Below are positions 15,937 to 24,384 of a stretch of 35,606 nt of DNA, piece by piece. This DNA comes from an uncultured Bacteroidota bacterium. GTDB taxonomy: Bacteria > Bacteroidota > Bacteroidia > Chitinophagales > Chitinophagaceae. Under the pieces are notes generated by a model, which was not told where the DNA came from, did no database searches, and was given only the letters and a program-made list of their open reading frames with translations. Every line of letters begins with the position of its first letter. Position 1 is the first letter of the stretch. The stretch is from positions 1-35,606 of the forward strand of contig CAIYKV010000148.1 in NCBI GenBank assembly GCA_903926855.1, in the 5' to 3' direction. The translations under genes were made by a program, and so were the position numbers.

Positions 15937-16004
15937 CAAATTGTCTGGCAAGTTGCTTGGGGGAGTTCTTCGCTTACAATACCTCTTTGATAGGTTCGCA
16001 GGCT

Positions 16005-16025
16005 GCTACAAACTAAATTTGTAGC
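16005..16025. promoter_or_regulatory. Perfect inverted repeat, candidate operator between pdxJ and the UbiD-family gene
   Basis: GCTACAAA (16005-16012) and TTTGTAGC (16018-16025) are perfect reverse complements separated by CTAAA. The right arm forms part of a TTTGTA promoter-like element for the UbiD-family gene. This could be a regulator site or an mRNA hairpin. There is no T-tract, so it is not a terminator. Confidence 0.45.
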
Positions 16026-16093
16026 TTCGATGTTCCGGGTGCAGGTTATTGATGGATTCCGGAACTTTTGGTCATTCAATTTGTTTATCACCT

Positions 16094-17929
16094 ATGTCAT
16101 ATATTTCTTTAGAAGCCAGTTTACTAGACCTGGAGAAAAACCAGCAACTAATTCGCATAAAAGAAGAAGTTGACCCTTACCTGGAAATGGCTGCCATTCA
16201 TTTGAGGGTGCATGAAGCAAAAGGCCCTGCTTTATTATTCGAGAATGTAAAAGGTTCTCGTTTCAGGGCCGTATCAAATATTTTTGGAACCTTGGAAAGA
16301 AGCCGCTTTATTTTTCGGGATACATTTCAGCTTGTCCAACAAATGATCTCTTTTAAAAATGATCCGGTAAAAGCCTTGCGTCATCCTATCGATAATGCAA
16401 AATTGTTTCTGGCAGCTTCTAAAGCGATACCCTTAAAGAACCCCTTTTCAAAACCTGTTTGCTATGAAGAGATTCATATTTCTGACCTGCCATTGATTCA
16501 ACACTGGCCAAAAGATGGAGGAGCTTTTATTACTTTGCCACAGGTATATACAGAAGATATAGACCATCCGGGAATCCATAAAGCCAATCTGGGTATGTAC
16601 CGTATTCAGCTTACCGGGAATGACTATCAAAAAGATAAAGAGATAGGATTGCATTACCAGTTACACAGAGGGATAGGGGTACACCAGTCAAAAGCCAATG
16701 CCAAAGGACTACCTCTGAAAGTCAGTTGCTTTATTGGCGGCCCCCCTGCACATAGTGTTGCAGCGGTAATGCCGTTACCGGAAGGTCTTAGCGAAATGAG
16801 TTTTGCCGGTGTATTAGGTGGCAGAAGGTTCCGTTATACCTATGAAGATGGTTTCTGCATCAGCACGGATGCCGATTTTGTGATCATGGGAGAAGTATAT
16901 CCCGGAGAAAACAAACCGGAAGGCCCTTTTGGAGATCATTTGGGATATTATAGCCTGCAACATCCCTTCCCATTAATGAGGGTACATAAAGTATATGCCA
17001 GAAAGAATGCGATCTGGCCTTTTACTGTAGTTGGCAGACCACCACAGGAAGATACCAGTTTTGGAGAGCTGATTCATGAATTAACCGGTGAAGCGATTCC
17101 ACAGGAAATACCGGGTCTAAAAGAAGTACATGCCGTAGATGCAGCCGGGGTACACCCATTGTTGCTGGCTATTGGCAGCGAAAGGTATACTCCCTACTCG
17201 CCAACAAAACAACCTGCAGAATTACTCACAATTGCCAATCATATATTGGGTACCGGACAATTAAGTCTGGCTAAATTTCTTTTCATAACCGCGGATGATA
17301 GCAGACAATTATCTGCACAAAAAGTGCAGGGGTTTATGGAATACCTGCTTGAAAGAATTGACCTGAGACGTGATATTCATTTTTATACCCAAACTACCAT
17401 GGATACATTGGATTATTCAGGTAGTGCACTCAATAGCGGTAGTAAAGTGGTATTGGCCGCGTATGGAGAACAGAAAAGAAAACTGGGTACGGAATTGCCT
17501 TCTGCTATAAAAGAACTGAATGGTTTTACCAATGGCGGTATTCCAATGCCAGGTATTATTGCACTTCAGTCAGTCCCTTTTGTTAATTACGAACAGGCTA
17601 ATAAGGAAACCCGCTTACTGTCAGAACAACTCATTAATAAGACAGAGGAGATCAATTCTTTTGTTATGATCATTCTTTGTGATGATAGCCATTTTACGTC
17701 AGCCAGTTTACGGAATTATCTATGGGTAACCTATACCCGTTGCAATCCATCACATGATATATACGGTGTTGGGGCTTTCACAGAAAATAAACATTGGGGT
17801 TGTACTGGGCCATTAATTATTGATGCCAGAATAAAGCCCCACCATGCTCCAGTATTGGAAAAAGATCCGGTTATCGAAAAACGGATCAATCGATTATTTG
17901 AAATTGGTGGAAGTTTACATGGATTCTAA
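16094..17929 (+). CDS. UbiD-family prenylated-FMN-dependent decarboxylase
   Basis: A 611-residue UbiD-family protein, expected to use prenylated FMN to decarboxylate an unsaturated or aromatic acid. Typical segments are GPALLFENVKGSRFRAVSNIFGT near the N-terminus, GIGVHQSKANAKGLPLKVSCFIGGPPAHSVAAVMPLPEGLSEMSFAGVLGG in the middle, then VIMGEVYPGENKPEGPFGDHLGYYS with the conserved acidic and EGPFGDH residues, and WPFTVVGRPPQEDT. It is about 120 residues longer than E. coli UbiD; this size occurs in Bacteroidota. The partner prenyltransferase ubiX is not in the window. Since this lineage makes menaquinone, a menaquinone-branch role is possible but not shown. Start: the frame allows ATGs at 16049 and 16052, but MSYISLEASLLDLE fits the family N-terminus better. 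Confidence 0.85.
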   Translation: MSYISLEASLLDLEKNQQLIRIKEEVDPYLEMAAIHLRVHEAKGPALLFENVKGSRFRAVSNIFGTLERSRFIFRDTFQLVQQMISFKNDPVKALRHPIDNAKLFLAASKAIPLKNPFSKPVCYEEIHISDLPLIQHWPKDGGAFITLPQVYTEDIDHPGIHKANLGMYRIQLTGNDYQKDKEIGLHYQLHRGIGVHQSKANAKGLPLKVSCFIGGPPAHSVAAVMPLPEGLSEMSFAGVLGGRRFRYTYEDGFCISTDADFVIMGEVYPGENKPEGPFGDHLGYYSLQHPFPLMRVHKVYARKNAIWPFTVVGRPPQEDTSFGELIHELTGEAIPQEIPGLKEVHAVDAAGVHPLLLAIGSERYTPYSPTKQPAELLTIANHILGTGQLSLAKFLFITADDSRQLSAQKVQGFMEYLLERIDLRRDIHFYTQTTMDTLDYSGSALNSGSKVVLAAYGEQKRKLGTELPSAIKELNGFTNGGIPMPGIIALQSVPFVNYEQANKETRLLSEQLINKTEEINSFVMIILCDDSHFTSASLRNYLWVTYTRCNPSHDIYGVGAFTENKHWGCTGPLIIDARIKPHHAPVLEKDPVIEKRINRLFEIGGSLHGF

Positions 17930-18040
17930 AATAGACTAAGTTATCTGTAAGTAATGCCTTTCTCTTCCGTCTAAAAGACAATAAACTACGTTACGCTTGT
18001 ATTAAAGACTATCGTGGGTAATCAAATTAATCAGAAGGAA

Positions 18041-18808
18041 ATGACAAATGGTATTTTACGTAAGCAAGGTCTTTCGATAGTATGGATTGTCTATTTATTG
18101 ATATCCATATTCTCCTTGCCAGTATCTGGAGAAAATCGATTGAGAAAAGACAGTTCTTCCCGGTTGGTTATACTCGAATTGTTTACCAGCCAGGGTTGTA
18201 GTAGTTGTCCACCTGCAGATAAATTATTGGCTGAGTATGCTTTATCGGGGAATATCCATATTATCCCGATCTCTTTTCATGTGGATTATTGGAATCGCCT
18301 GGGATGGACAGATCCTTTTAGCAACCATTTATTTAGTGAAAGGCAACAATGGTACAGTAACCACCTTCCCAAAGGTTCTGTATATACACCTCAATTAATC
18401 ATAAATGGCAGGGGAGAAGCGGTAGGCAGTGATCGGAATTTGATCAGACAACTGGTGCAAAAGGAATTATCCATAAGTTCGGAAGCTATTTCTATTAATG
18501 AAATAAGCATTGAAAAGGAAAGCTTAGCTTTTCATTATGTAATCAATCATTTGCAAAAAGAGGAAGTCTTGAATATTGCTCTTATTAAGAAGCAGGTTAC
18601 TACCCATATTGGTGCTGGAGAAAATAAAGGCAGTATACTAACCAATCATAATATTGTTATGGCATTCAAAACGATACCTGCGGATAGTGATGGACATAGT
18701 GTGATCAGCTTGCCTGCTTCTTTTTCAAAGGAAGTATATTCTTTGGTTTTGTATACGCAGGATAAAAAAACACTTTTTATTAATGCGGGCTTACTAAAGG
18801 ATCTGTAA
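18041..18808 (+). CDS. DUF1223-family thioredoxin-like protein, exported
   Basis: A 255-residue DUF1223 protein with a thioredoxin-like fold and a CxxC pair at Cys53/Cys56 in LELFTSQGCSSCPPADKLL. SFHVDYWNRLGWTDPFSNHLFSERQQWY and VYTPQLIINGRGEAVGSD are the other conserved family blocks. A hydrophobic segment at about residues 11-26 (LSIVWIVYLLISIFSL) is a signal peptide or anchor, so it should act in the cell envelope. The biochemical role of the family is not established; the CxxC suggests redox or metal handling. Start: the frame extends to a GTG at 18014, but the ATG at 18041 gives a normal export signal. Neither start has a well-spaced ribosome-binding site. It converges on the DUF2452 gene with 13 nt between the stops. 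Confidence 0.82.
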   Translation: MTNGILRKQGLSIVWIVYLLISIFSLPVSGENRLRKDSSSRLVILELFTSQGCSSCPPADKLLAEYALSGNIHIIPISFHVDYWNRLGWTDPFSNHLFSERQQWYSNHLPKGSVYTPQLIINGRGEAVGSDRNLIRQLVQKELSISSEAISINEISIEKESLAFHYVINHLQKEEVLNIALIKKQVTTHIGAGENKGSILTNHNIVMAFKTIPADSDGHSVISLPASFSKEVYSLVLYTQDKKTLFINAGLLKDL

Positions 18809-18821
18809 ATGACAGATTAGA

Positions 18822-19616
18822 TCAATGACCAATTTCTACCCAGGTGTGATCTGCCAGCAAACGGACGGATGAGACAAATTGTTTAAAAGGCCCTACGCCA
18901 CCCCATTCAGCCGGAGCTACCAATGACAGCATATGCGAACCATCTTTTTTTTCATATAAATGATAGACATGGCCAATTTGTGGTTTAAAACCTAGCCTTG
19001 CTTCATAAATCAGTAAACTCAATTCTTTTCTTTTTCTAATTTCCTGTGCCTGTCTTGCCAGTAATTCGATTTGTTGCCTTATCTGATCAAGTTGCATATT
19101 GGTTTGCTCCTCCATAGCAGACAATGCTTTGTGTTTGATAACGCCTTCTTTAGTAGGCCTGATGGCAACACTGCCAACAGAAGATGCATAAGGTAATACG
19201 CTTAATTGTTTGTGATAGATTTCAGTATTGGTAAACGGCAGGTTCTCTTTTGTAAACCCTTTTTGTCTGATCTTCATATACCCATTAGGCAGTATTTCAT
19301 GTAATACTTCCATTACAGTTTCTTCGTTTTTACTGAAAATAACTTCAAATGCAGAAGCATTTACGATCTCGGCTTGTACCGTATCAGCCATATCCTGATT
19401 CTCAAAAGGATGTAATTCACCATCTGGCACTATTTCATATTGGGTATAAAAAGCCTCGTTATCCATACTAACCCAATTGATACTTATGCTCAATGCATGT
19501 CCATTGCGTACGCTTTCAATTTTATAGTTGCCACTTTTCGGTGTGATTCCTGATTGAAAATCGCATTTTTCGGGAAACAATTGCCAACTCGCTAAAAAAT
19601 TATATGCCTGAACCAT
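18822..19616 (-). CDS. DUF2452 domain protein with an uncharacterised N-terminal domain
   Basis: A 264-residue cytoplasmic protein in two parts. The C-terminal third, from about residue 150, fits DUF2452: GVIKHKALSAMEEQTNMQLDQIRQQIELLARQAQEIRKRKELS is a helical/coiled segment, followed by IYEARLGFKPQIGHVYHLYEKKDGSHMLSLVAPAEWG and VRLLADHTW. The same domain occurs in the eukaryotic C1orf50 group. The N-terminal 140 residues look like a beta-rich binding domain (YKIESVRNGHALSISINWVSMDNEAF, MEVLHEILPNGYMKIRQKGF) that I do not recognise. There is no signal peptide or membrane segment. Function is unknown. It lies between convergent DUF1223 and a DUF2911 gene from which a terminator separates it. 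Confidence 0.72.
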   Translation of the reverse strand: MVQAYNFLASWQLFPEKCDFQSGITPKSGNYKIESVRNGHALSISINWVSMDNEAFYTQYEIVPDGELHPFENQDMADTVQAEIVNASAFEVIFSKNEETVMEVLHEILPNGYMKIRQKGFTKENLPFTNTEIYHKQLSVLPYASSVGSVAIRPTKEGVIKHKALSAMEEQTNMQLDQIRQQIELLARQAQEIRKRKELSLLIYEARLGFKPQIGHVYHLYEKKDGSHMLSLVAPAEWGGVGPFKQFVSSVRLLADHTWVEIGH

Positions 19617-19689
19617 AGTAATGTCTCAATTTATTCATAAGCATAATACAAAATACAGTTGCAAAGGTTCTGAATTCATAGAATATAAA

Positions 19690-19721
19690 AAAAGCCGGTT
19701 GCGAATTGCATGCCGGCTTTT
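19690..19721 (-). terminator. Intrinsic terminator after the DUF2911 gene
   Basis: AAAAGCCGG (19690-19698) and CCGGCTTTT (19713-19721) form a 9-bp stem, with a further TGC/GCA pairing inside the loop. Read on the minus strand the stem is followed by a run of seven T, so it terminates transcription coming from 19740. Confidence 0.85.
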
Positions 19722-19739
19722 ACTGAAAAAACAGCATCT

Positions 19740-20267
19740 TTATTTAACCATAAAACTCAGATCCAGGTTCCCCCAAAGCAGGGACACTTTACCGGTTTTG
19801 CTGATCGTATACGTTAGTCTTTCATAGAATTTACCAGATTTGCCGGGTTTAACAGTTACCATTAAAGCATCATCCGCTTCTTTATAGTCAAAAGCACCCA
19901 TCTGGTCCCAGGTTTTATTAAATATAATCGTCCATTCCCCATCATTGGCAATGGTAAAAAAAGCATACTTGCCTGCAGGTAAAGATTTCCCTTCTACTGT
20001 TACAGGTTTGGTTACTTCAAAAATGGTGGCTTCATTTGCTCCCGCCCTCCATACTTTACCTGTCATGGGCTCAACATCCTTTCCCATGGTTCTGCCTTTG
20101 AGGGCAGGCTGACTATAATCAATGGTAATGGTAGCACCAGACTTAATCGTTTCTGAAACTTTGGCTGGTGGACTGGGGCGTTTAGATTTGTCTTCATCCT
20201 GGGCTTTAGATTGAACCGCCAGAAAGCTTAAGGCAGATAATGAGAGGATGGTAAGCAATTTTTTCAT
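19740..20267 (-). CDS. DUF2911 family protein, secreted
   Basis: A 175-residue DUF2911 protein with a signal peptide (MKKLLTILSLSALSFLAVQSKAQ, cleavage expected after SKA). Family blocks are SPPAKVSETIKSGATITIDYSQPALKGRTM, KVWRAGANEATIFEVTKPVTVEGKSLPAGKYAFFTI, and WTIIFNKTWDQMGAFDYKEADDALMVTVKP. The family is common in Bacteroidota and has no proven activity; the fold is a beta-sandwich-like secreted domain. The frame extends 24 codons upstream, but those residues contain no signal-like feature, and the basic-hydrophobic start at 20267 is clearly the real one. It follows the POTRA/barrel gene by 68 nt on the same strand, so the two may be co-transcribed up to the terminator at 19690-19721. 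Confidence 0.87.
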   Translation of the reverse strand: MKKLLTILSLSALSFLAVQSKAQDEDKSKRPSPPAKVSETIKSGATITIDYSQPALKGRTMGKDVEPMTGKVWRAGANEATIFEVTKPVTVEGKSLPAGKYAFFTIANDGEWTIIFNKTWDQMGAFDYKEADDALMVTVKPGKSGKFYERLTYTISKTGKVSLLWGNLDLSFMVK

Positions 20268-20335
20268 GAGTGTGGTTTTAATAGTAACAGAAAATTTGGT
20301 GAAATGGTTCAGGGTAAAATAGGTATTCAAAAAAA

Positions 20336-22198
20336 TCAATTTACTTTAATAAAATCAGGTCGGTTAATGAGTTGTGAATTGTATTTGAAAATGATATTTG
20401 AATTGACCGTAATATTCCATTGGTTAGTATTGGTGGTGGTTCTTGGATAATAATAGGCTTTTAGCTCTATGGTTCCAAAAACCAGGTTTTCATTTCTTGT
20501 TCTTACACCCCCGCCAATGGCCATAAATATATCTCCTGTTTGAAAATCTTTACCCTGTGTTTTAAGATAGGTAAAATTAGCAAAACTAAAAGGAGCAAAA
20601 CTAAACCCTACCAGTTTCCATGTATTATAAAAAACAGATGATCCATTGATGGTAGCGCGGGTAGAAGCCAGAAAATTAGGATTGGGTAATTGCGGAATTC
20701 CATAATCGCTGGTAAGCAATAATGGCTGATTCAGGTAAGTATGGGCCAATTGAGTAACACTGCCGCTGATAAAATGTCTTAAAAACCAACGACTGTTTCC
20801 GAGTTTGCGAAGCTTGGTAAAATACTCCAGACTGGTCAATCCACTAATATCTTCCAATCTTCCATTGTTGTAATAAGTTCCAAACCGGATTGCGTAATTG
20901 AAATAATTGTTCTTATTCGAAAAATAATTCCGCTGATAATCAAACCCTATATAAGGTCTGGATACATGGTTAATACTGGTCCAGCCACCCGTGAAAGCAA
21001 TACTAAAACCCTCTGGCACATCCTCATTACGACCGAAACCATAAATAAAATTTGTGTGATAAAAATCTTGTTCAAAAATGGTATAGGATCCCAATGCGGC
21101 AGTAAGGTTATTATAATTGATTTGATAGTTGTTTTGGAAATATTGGGGTAAGACTGAAAAATTTTTATCAACCAATCTCAGGGCAATAAGTCGTTTTAAC
21201 CTGGATTTGAAATTCTGTTGTAATTGTTTTCGGGCACCTATATTGTATCCGATCCAGCCATCATAATTTTTATAACTATATTGATAGTTTGCCTTGTAAA
21301 GAGAATCTGACAGATAAACATTTTGAGTATAATGGTCTGCTATTTCAAAAGCACCAGTCCATTCATGATAAGGACTTACCAATGGCAGATCTCCTCTTAA
21401 ATACAAAGCTTTTTCCTCTCTTCGACCACTATTAAAGGCCGGAGCTTCATTTTCATACCCAATCGTTAAATTCAAAAAACTGCCGCCTAGATTCCTTTTC
21501 ATAAACTCAAATCCTAATCCATATTTTGGATTACGTGTGGCGTCAAAAAAATTCTTTAGTTGGATTCGATTGGCTGTACCTAAAAGATTATCATCATTTA
21601 ATTCAAAACTGGCAGATTTCTCAGTTCCTTCATCCAGGCTGCCCCCAACGGGAAATACGTCTTTACACAGGATGATTACATCCACTGAGTCCTTAGAACC
21701 TGGGTCTTCCTGAATACTAATTCGTGCATCCTGTAAGTAACTCAGATTACGAAGATACCTTTCGTTATCAGCCAATAAATAAGGATACAACGTATCGCCA
21801 GCTGAGAAAAACAAATTATTCAGGATTACTTTGGTTGCAGTACTTGGGTGTAATGCATCTCCAATATCATTGAACACATTTCTATCGTTTCTGGAAGTAT
21901 CATTTACAGATCTGTTAAACCCCAGCTTTTGTATATGAATATTTCGGATGATTTTCCCCTTGTATTGGTTAAAGGCAGATTCATTTTTAATTACACCTCG
22001 TGTCGGCAGGGCAGGTGGGGCAGCGTTTACGGACAAACTTTTCCCTATTTTCCCTAATAAGCCTTTTTTGTGGGCGAGAAAAAAGCTCGAATCGGAAGAA
22101 GGTTGTGTTTTGCTCTGCGCATAGATTGTTTCGCCTGAATAGACAATCAAACAGACACATATAAACCAATTTCTGATATGTATACTAAACAAATACAT
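20336..22198 (-). CDS. Outer-membrane protein with POTRA-like domain and beta-barrel (Omp85-like)
   Basis: A 620-residue exported protein with a signal peptide in residues 1-28 (IRNWFICVCLIVYSGETIYAQ). From about residue 78 to 190, GKIIRNIHIQKLGFNRS, ATKVILNNLFFSAGDTLYPYLLADNERYLRNLSYLQDARI and VDVIILCKDVFPVGGS match the order of a POTRA domain, including the NERYLRNLSYLQDA helix-strand step seen in BamA-type proteins. The remaining 400 residues alternate aromatic and polar strands (YGLGFEFMKRNLGG, YPRTTTNTNQWNITVNSNIIFKY), as in an outer-membrane barrel. It is smaller than BamA (one POTRA-like unit) and has no TpsB features that I can see. Its cargo or partner is unknown. The family-level call is inference from layout. 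Confidence 0.72.
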   Translation of the reverse strand: MYLFSIHIRNWFICVCLIVYSGETIYAQSKTQPSSDSSFFLAHKKGLLGKIGKSLSVNAAPPALPTRGVIKNESAFNQYKGKIIRNIHIQKLGFNRSVNDTSRNDRNVFNDIGDALHPSTATKVILNNLFFSAGDTLYPYLLADNERYLRNLSYLQDARISIQEDPGSKDSVDVIILCKDVFPVGGSLDEGTEKSASFELNDDNLLGTANRIQLKNFFDATRNPKYGLGFEFMKRNLGGSFLNLTIGYENEAPAFNSGRREEKALYLRGDLPLVSPYHEWTGAFEIADHYTQNVYLSDSLYKANYQYSYKNYDGWIGYNIGARKQLQQNFKSRLKRLIALRLVDKNFSVLPQYFQNNYQINYNNLTAALGSYTIFEQDFYHTNFIYGFGRNEDVPEGFSIAFTGGWTSINHVSRPYIGFDYQRNYFSNKNNYFNYAIRFGTYYNNGRLEDISGLTSLEYFTKLRKLGNSRWFLRHFISGSVTQLAHTYLNQPLLLTSDYGIPQLPNPNFLASTRATINGSSVFYNTWKLVGFSFAPFSFANFTYLKTQGKDFQTGDIFMAIGGGVRTRNENLVFGTIELKAYYYPRTTTNTNQWNITVNSNIIFKYNSQLINRPDFIKVN

Positions 22199-22369
22199 TG
22201 ATTTCTGAATACAATTGGGTTATTTGGGCTGCCTGAAGATAATTAATAATCCATGGAATACCGGAAAGGCTTTTGAACTTCCCACAAGACAGGTGTAGCG
22301 ACTTATTTGCAATAAAAATAATGTTAATTGTTACCCATCATTTGATCAGCGTATCCTGACGAAATATAG

Positions 22370-22906
22370 CTATTCAATATTTTTTTCCAGTACGATAAAG
22401 AAAAGTTTCTGTTTGGGTATTCCAAACTCTTTTTCTTTTGGAAAATCCTGTATTTCACCCGTGCGGGTATATCCACGTCTTTCATACCAGGCGATTAATT
22501 CATGGCGAACAGAAATAACTGTCATCGTAATGCTACCGCAACCTGCTTGTTTAGCATAAAGTTCTGCAGCTGCCAATAATTGTTTTCCGGTTCCTCTATC
22601 CTGCAAACCGGGTGAAACGGTCAGCATGCCCAGATATAAAGAATTTGCTTTCTTTTGCAGGTAAACACAACCGATAACTCGCTTTTCTTCAGTTTGGTAT
22701 TTCAGTAAACAGGCACCCTGCTGGGTTAATTGCTTCTCTAAACTGGCATGATTGGTTCTCAATCCATCCAATAAAGCGGCTTCGGTGGTCCAGCCTTCTT
22801 TAGATGATTCGCCACGGTAAGCACTATTTACCAACGATACAATTTCATCGATATCATTTTTGCCGGCAATAGAAATACAGGGATTAGTAAAATGAATAGT
22901 CTGCAT
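22370..22906 (-). CDS. GNAT family N-acetyltransferase
   Basis: A 178-residue acetyl-CoA-dependent acetyltransferase of the Acetyltransf_1 type. The core LYLGMLTVSPGLQDRGTGKQLLAAAELYAKQAGC (about 99-132) holds the acetyl-CoA loop (here QDRGTGKQ), followed by MTVISVRHELIAWYERRGYTRTGE, the usual C-terminal signature with the catalytic-region Tyr. The N-terminal block IDEIVSLVNSAYRGESSKEGWTTEAALLDG is typical of a subgroup often labelled as uncharacterised N-acetyltransferases. The substrate cannot be told. It stands alone, between the susCD terminator and the 171-nt spacer before the POTRA/barrel gene. A one-base-short -7 box (TATTTTG, 22939-22945) lies 32 nt upstream. Confidence 0.87.
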   Translation of the reverse strand: MQTIHFTNPCISIAGKNDIDEIVSLVNSAYRGESSKEGWTTEAALLDGLRTNHASLEKQLTQQGACLLKYQTEEKRVIGCVYLQKKANSLYLGMLTVSPGLQDRGTGKQLLAAAELYAKQAGCGSITMTVISVRHELIAWYERRGYTRTGEIQDFPKEKEFGIPKQKLFFIVLEKNIE

Positions 22907-22938
22907 GCTGGTAGAATTAAAATTATCTGAGCAGTTTG

Positions 22939-22945
22939 CAAAATA
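22939..22945 (-). promoter_or_regulatory. Possible -7 box of the GNAT gene at 22370-22906
   Basis: TATTTTG followed by C on the minus strand, one base short of TAnnTTTG, 32 nt before the ATG. The deoR-family gene has the same heptamer at the same distance. Confidence 0.3.
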
Positions 22946-23011
22946 ATGTAATCAGAGCGAATACCAGTTTTGCGATTCTTTATTTGTGTAACGATGATAG
23001 GTTTAAACACA

Positions 23012-23039
23012 AAAAAGCCGTAATTTCTTACGGCTTTTT
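23012..23039 (-). terminator. Intrinsic terminator of the susCD operon
   Basis: AAAAAGCCGTAA (23012-23023) and TTACGGCTTTTT (23028-23039) form a perfect 12-bp stem with a 4-nt loop. It lies 36 nt past the susD-like stop and is followed by T residues on the minus strand. The A/T flanks make it potentially bidirectional. Confidence 0.9.
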
Positions 23040-23074
23040 GTAACAACGATACAGATAATAAATCGGGGGATATA

Positions 23075-24367
23075 TTAAAATCCTGGATCGGATGGTGTAT
23101 TGGTATTTCCATTTCTTTCAACAAATGGGAAAGGCAGGTAACTTCTTTTTCTTTCCGCTACTACTCTGTTGAATCTTTTCTCATCTGCCAGTTTTAAACC
23201 AGACATAAACAATTCTATACAGCGATGTTTATAGATCTGTGTTAACAGGTCAGATTGTGAAGAAGTAGTGGTGGGAGGCAAAGCAGCACCTACACCAAAA
23301 GGATCGGCAGCAGGCAATTTGGTAACCACATTGTTTAACTGGGCCAGGCCATTCACCAGGTCATTTTGTTGTGCATAGCACTCTGCTTTGATCAACATGA
23401 TCTCACCAGGTAGATAAACAGGAATTGGGGTAGTGGTTGCAGCTCCAAACCCACTTAACCTAAATCTTGGACTGGTTCCAATAGCGATATAAAACGGTTC
23501 GCGTTTATCGTTTGGATCGGGTTGCAACCCAGCAGGTAAACCCATAGCAGAGTCAACAGGCTGGAACACATTGTTGGTAGAAGTGGCTACAGAAAAAATC
23601 GGGTTTAAGGTAACCGTGCTATAGTTGAAAACAGATTTCACACTCAGGTTAACACTATTGGCAGCAGCAAGTGCAGCGGCATAATTACCGGCAAATAATG
23701 AATAACGTGCTTTTAGGGCATATAAGGTATTCACAATGTCAATACCGGGATTCACATTAGTCAGAAATTTAGCACTGATAGGATTGGCACTGATGGCAGT
23801 TAAAGCATTATCAATAGCCGCAATTGCCCTTGCATACCCTACTGCACTGGTAACAAAATTTACATTATTACCACTTGTATCAGGCACGTGATCCCAGAAA
23901 GTAGCCATATCTCCAATAGCCAATGCTTTGAAAATAGAAGCATAAGCAATTAGCCCACTCGCGTAGCCTTTATCACCTACTATTCCCACATTCGCAATGA
24001 TATTATTGGCATCATAAATTACTTTGTTACTTACAGACCACATACCGGTAACAATACCATTTGTGTTCTGTACGGTACCACCCCCTGTTCCAAACTGGGC
24101 TTCATCTGTATTACCAGAATTCACACAATAGAGTTCATTGGTAAGTAAACCACCACCTGCAACGGTATTATATACCAAACCACCACGTCCGGCTGAATAC
24201 CAGTTTTGCAATCCAATGGCAACGCCCGTTAATCCGTTTACGGAGTTGAGCACCGAAGCAGAAGTGGCCGCTCCCGGATTGGTAAAATTTTTCTGACAGG
24301 ATGAAACACCCATGATCAATCCGATCAGTAGGAATTTCAAACTATATTTTATTAAATACTTTTTCAT
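23075..24367 (-). CDS. SusD/RagB-family nutrient-binding outer-membrane lipoprotein
   Basis: A 430-residue SusD-like lipoprotein that would cap the SusC-like transporter encoded just upstream and capture its ligand at the cell surface. The lipobox is GVSSC with Cys24 as the lipidated residue, followed by QKNFTNPG. Helical TPR-like segments typical of the family follow (NVVYDANNIIANVGIVGDKGY-like region, IYASIFKALAIGDMATFWDHVP, NTLYALKARYSLFAGNYAAALAAANSV). The C-terminal block LPGEIMLIKAECYAQQNDLVNGLAQLNNV and IYKHRCIELFMSGLKLADEKRFNR is the conserved SusD end, closing with YLPFPFVERNGNTNTP. It is short for the family (often 480-600). It starts 17 nt after the susC-like stop and ends before a strong terminator. 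The ligand is unknown. Confidence 0.92.
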   Translation of the reverse strand: MKKYLIKYSLKFLLIGLIMGVSSCQKNFTNPGAATSASVLNSVNGLTGVAIGLQNWYSAGRGGLVYNTVAGGGLLTNELYCVNSGNTDEAQFGTGGGTVQNTNGIVTGMWSVSNKVIYDANNIIANVGIVGDKGYASGLIAYASIFKALAIGDMATFWDHVPDTSGNNVNFVTSAVGYARAIAAIDNALTAISANPISAKFLTNVNPGIDIVNTLYALKARYSLFAGNYAAALAAANSVNLSVKSVFNYSTVTLNPIFSVATSTNNVFQPVDSAMGLPAGLQPDPNDKREPFYIAIGTSPRFRLSGFGAATTTPIPVYLPGEIMLIKAECYAQQNDLVNGLAQLNNVVTKLPAADPFGVGAALPPTTTSSQSDLLTQIYKHRCIELFMSGLKLADEKRFNRVVAERKRSYLPFPFVERNGNTNTPSDPGF

Positions 24368-24384
24368 ATTAATAATTTAATGGT

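Noticed and set aside
15925..15951. Longer pdxJ N-terminus
   Set aside because: The family begins MTKLSVNIN, and the promoter box lies within the extension.
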